DNA of 6,507 nucleotides from Oribacterium sp. UBA6992 (lineage in GTDB: Bacteria > Bacillota > Clostridia > Lachnospirales > Lachnospiraceae): positions 1-6,507 of the forward strand of contig DJXY01000202.1 of assembly GCA_002449915.1 (NCBI GenBank), written 5' to 3'. A model generated the notes under the pieces. That model was given only the letters and a program-made list of their open reading frames with translations, was not told the origin of the DNA and searched no databases. Position numbers and translations under genes: made by a program. Shown here piece after piece: positions 5,560-6,507 of the stretch; the first letter of the stretch is position 1, and each line of letters begins with the position of its first letter.

Positions 5560-5646
5560 CCGGGAGGGATATCATCAGGATGACAGATCATACCAGATTT
5601 AATATACAGGAAGAGCTTACGAAACTCCCGGCCATGCCGGGAGTTT
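5560..5646 (+). promoter_or_regulatory. uvrC translation-start region with competing RNA pairings
   Basis: AAACTCCCGGC (5622-5632) and GCCGGGAGTTT (5636-5646) form a perfect 11-bp hairpin with a CAT loop, about 40 bases inside uvrC. The sequence CCGGGAG in its right arm (5637-5643) also occurs at 5560-5566, overlapping the Shine-Dalgarno, so CTCCCGG (5625-5631) can pair either with the ribosome binding site or with the right arm. The hairpin is followed by TTT, A, TTT, giving it some terminator character. Part of the symmetry comes from codons of the conserved LPxxPGVY peptide, so regulation is unproven. Confidence 0.4.
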
Positions 5647-6507
5647 ATTTGATGCACGGACCTAAGGACGAGGTAATTTATGTAGGTAAGGCAAAGGTCC
5701 TCAAAAACCGGGTTAAGCAGTATTTTCAGAAATCTTATAAAAAATCTGCTAAAATCCAGCAGATGGTGAGCCTGATTGAACGTTTTGAGTATATCGTGGT
5801 GGATTCCGAGCTTGAGGCGCTGATTCTGGAATCCAATCTGATTAAGGAATATAAGCCGAGATACAATACACTCCTAAAGGATGATAAAAATTATCCCTAT
5901 ATTAAGGTGACGATGGATGAACCGTTTCCCAGGGTTATAGCGGTACGGAAGCGTGGACGGGACCGTGCAAAGTACTATGGACCATATGCATCCATGGATC
6001 AGGTGAGAGAGGTTATAGAGCTGATTCGTAAAACCTTTCATATCAGGAACTGCAGCAAGGTGTTTTCGGAGGATCATCCGCTCACCAACAAGTGTATTTA
6101 TTATGACATCCATCAATGTGATGCTCCATGCATCGGCAGGCAGTCACGCGCGGATTATCTGATACAGGTTGGCAAGGTACTCGACTTTCTTAACGGAAAA
6201 TATGATGACATTATAAAGGAGCTTGCGCGCAAGATGACAAGAGCCTCGGATAACCTGGATTTTGAAACAGCGATCCAGTTAAGAGACGAGATCCAGGCAA
6301 TTGAGGCAATACAGAACCGTCAGAAAATCACGGCCTATGACACCGAGGACCGTGATATCATCGGCATGCGGCGGGAATGGAGCGACTGTGTCATTCAGAT
6401 TTTCTTTGTACGGGATGGCAAAATTATCGGCAGAGATCATCAGTTTATTGACATAGACCGGGAAGCGGAGGATGCGGAGATTCTGACTGACTTTATCAAG
6501 CAGTATT
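5580..6507 (+). CDS. uvrC: UvrABC excinuclease subunit C (3'-truncated by window edge)
   Basis: UvrC makes the dual incisions either side of bulky DNA lesions in nucleotide excision repair, after UvrA and UvrB load. The frame is open for 309 codons to the window end, about half of a typical 600-residue UvrC. Residues about 16-96 are the GIY-YIG nuclease domain for the 3' incision: PGVY (20-23), YVGKAK (34-39) with Tyr34, NR with Arg44, and a conserved acidic segment ELEALILE (77-84). Cys158, Cys172, Cys180 and Cys184 match the cysteine pattern that binds a 4Fe-4S cluster in E. coli UvrC. Residues about 211-245 are the UVR motif that contacts UvrB. The C-terminal RNase H-like nuclease and HhH domains lie beyond the window. 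The ATG at 5580 follows GGGAGGG (5562-5568) by 11 bases and places the FNIQEEL-KLP motif normally. A weak promoter-like pair, TTGCGT (5512-5517) and TATATA (5535-5540), could add independent expression. Confidence 0.96.
   Translation, partial: MTDHTRFNIQEELTKLPAMPGVYLMHGPKDEVIYVGKAKVLKNRVKQYFQKSYKKSAKIQQMVSLIERFEYIVVDSELEALILESNLIKEYKPRYNTLLKDDKNYPYIKVTMDEPFPRVIAVRKRGRDRAKYYGPYASMDQVREVIELIRKTFHIRNCSKVFSEDHPLTNKCIYYDIHQCDAPCIGRQSRADYLIQVGKVLDFLNGKYDDIIKELARKMTRASDNLDFETAIQLRDEIQAIEAIQNRQKITAYDTEDRDIIGMRREWSDCVIQIFFVRDGKIIGRDHQFIDIDREAEDAEILTDFIKQY

Overview
The window reads as chromosomal DNA from a low-to-moderate GC, anaerobic Firmicute, most likely a Clostridia member of the Lachnospiraceae type. 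The reasons are a Pta-AckA acetate pathway, a stand-alone A-type flavodiiron protein (an O2/NO-detoxifying enzyme typical of anaerobes), a four-cysteine L32 with an 'MSICPKNKSSK' N-terminus, strong AGGAGG-type ribosome binding sites and SigA-like promoters. This taxonomic call is from family resemblance only. All genes lie on the + strand.

Layout. (i) 2-2265: the 3' part of pta, truncated by the window edge, and a complete ackA. The 89-base spacer between them holds a 13-bp tandem duplication and a hairpin without a U-tract; a strong intrinsic terminator follows ackA. Together they convert acetyl-CoA to acetate with ATP formation. (ii) 2340-2726: a monocistronic rpmF (ribosomal protein L32) with a perfect-consensus promoter, a strong Shine-Dalgarno and its own terminator. 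(iii) 2727-4170: a 241-base gene-free spacer carrying a candidate promoter, a Fur-family-like box and a small inverted repeat, then a complete flavodiiron protein gene. (iv) 4171-6507: an extended -10 promoter, a lipoprotein of the DUF4015 putative glycoside hydrolase family, and 48 bases later the 5' half of uvrC, which runs off the window after 309 codons.

The genes form at least three transcription units (pta-ackA; rpmF; fprA, then DUF4015-uvrC), covering energy metabolism, translation, oxidative/nitrosative defence, the cell envelope and DNA repair. I see no mobile element, CRISPR array, tRNA/rRNA or defence island.

I did not find evidence of a new multi-gene system. The points most worth checking are regulatory: an 11-bp perfect hairpin just inside uvrC whose left arm can also pair with the uvrC ribosome binding site, a Fur/PerR-like box before the flavodiiron gene, and a 13-bp palindrome lying exactly over the rpmF -10 element.
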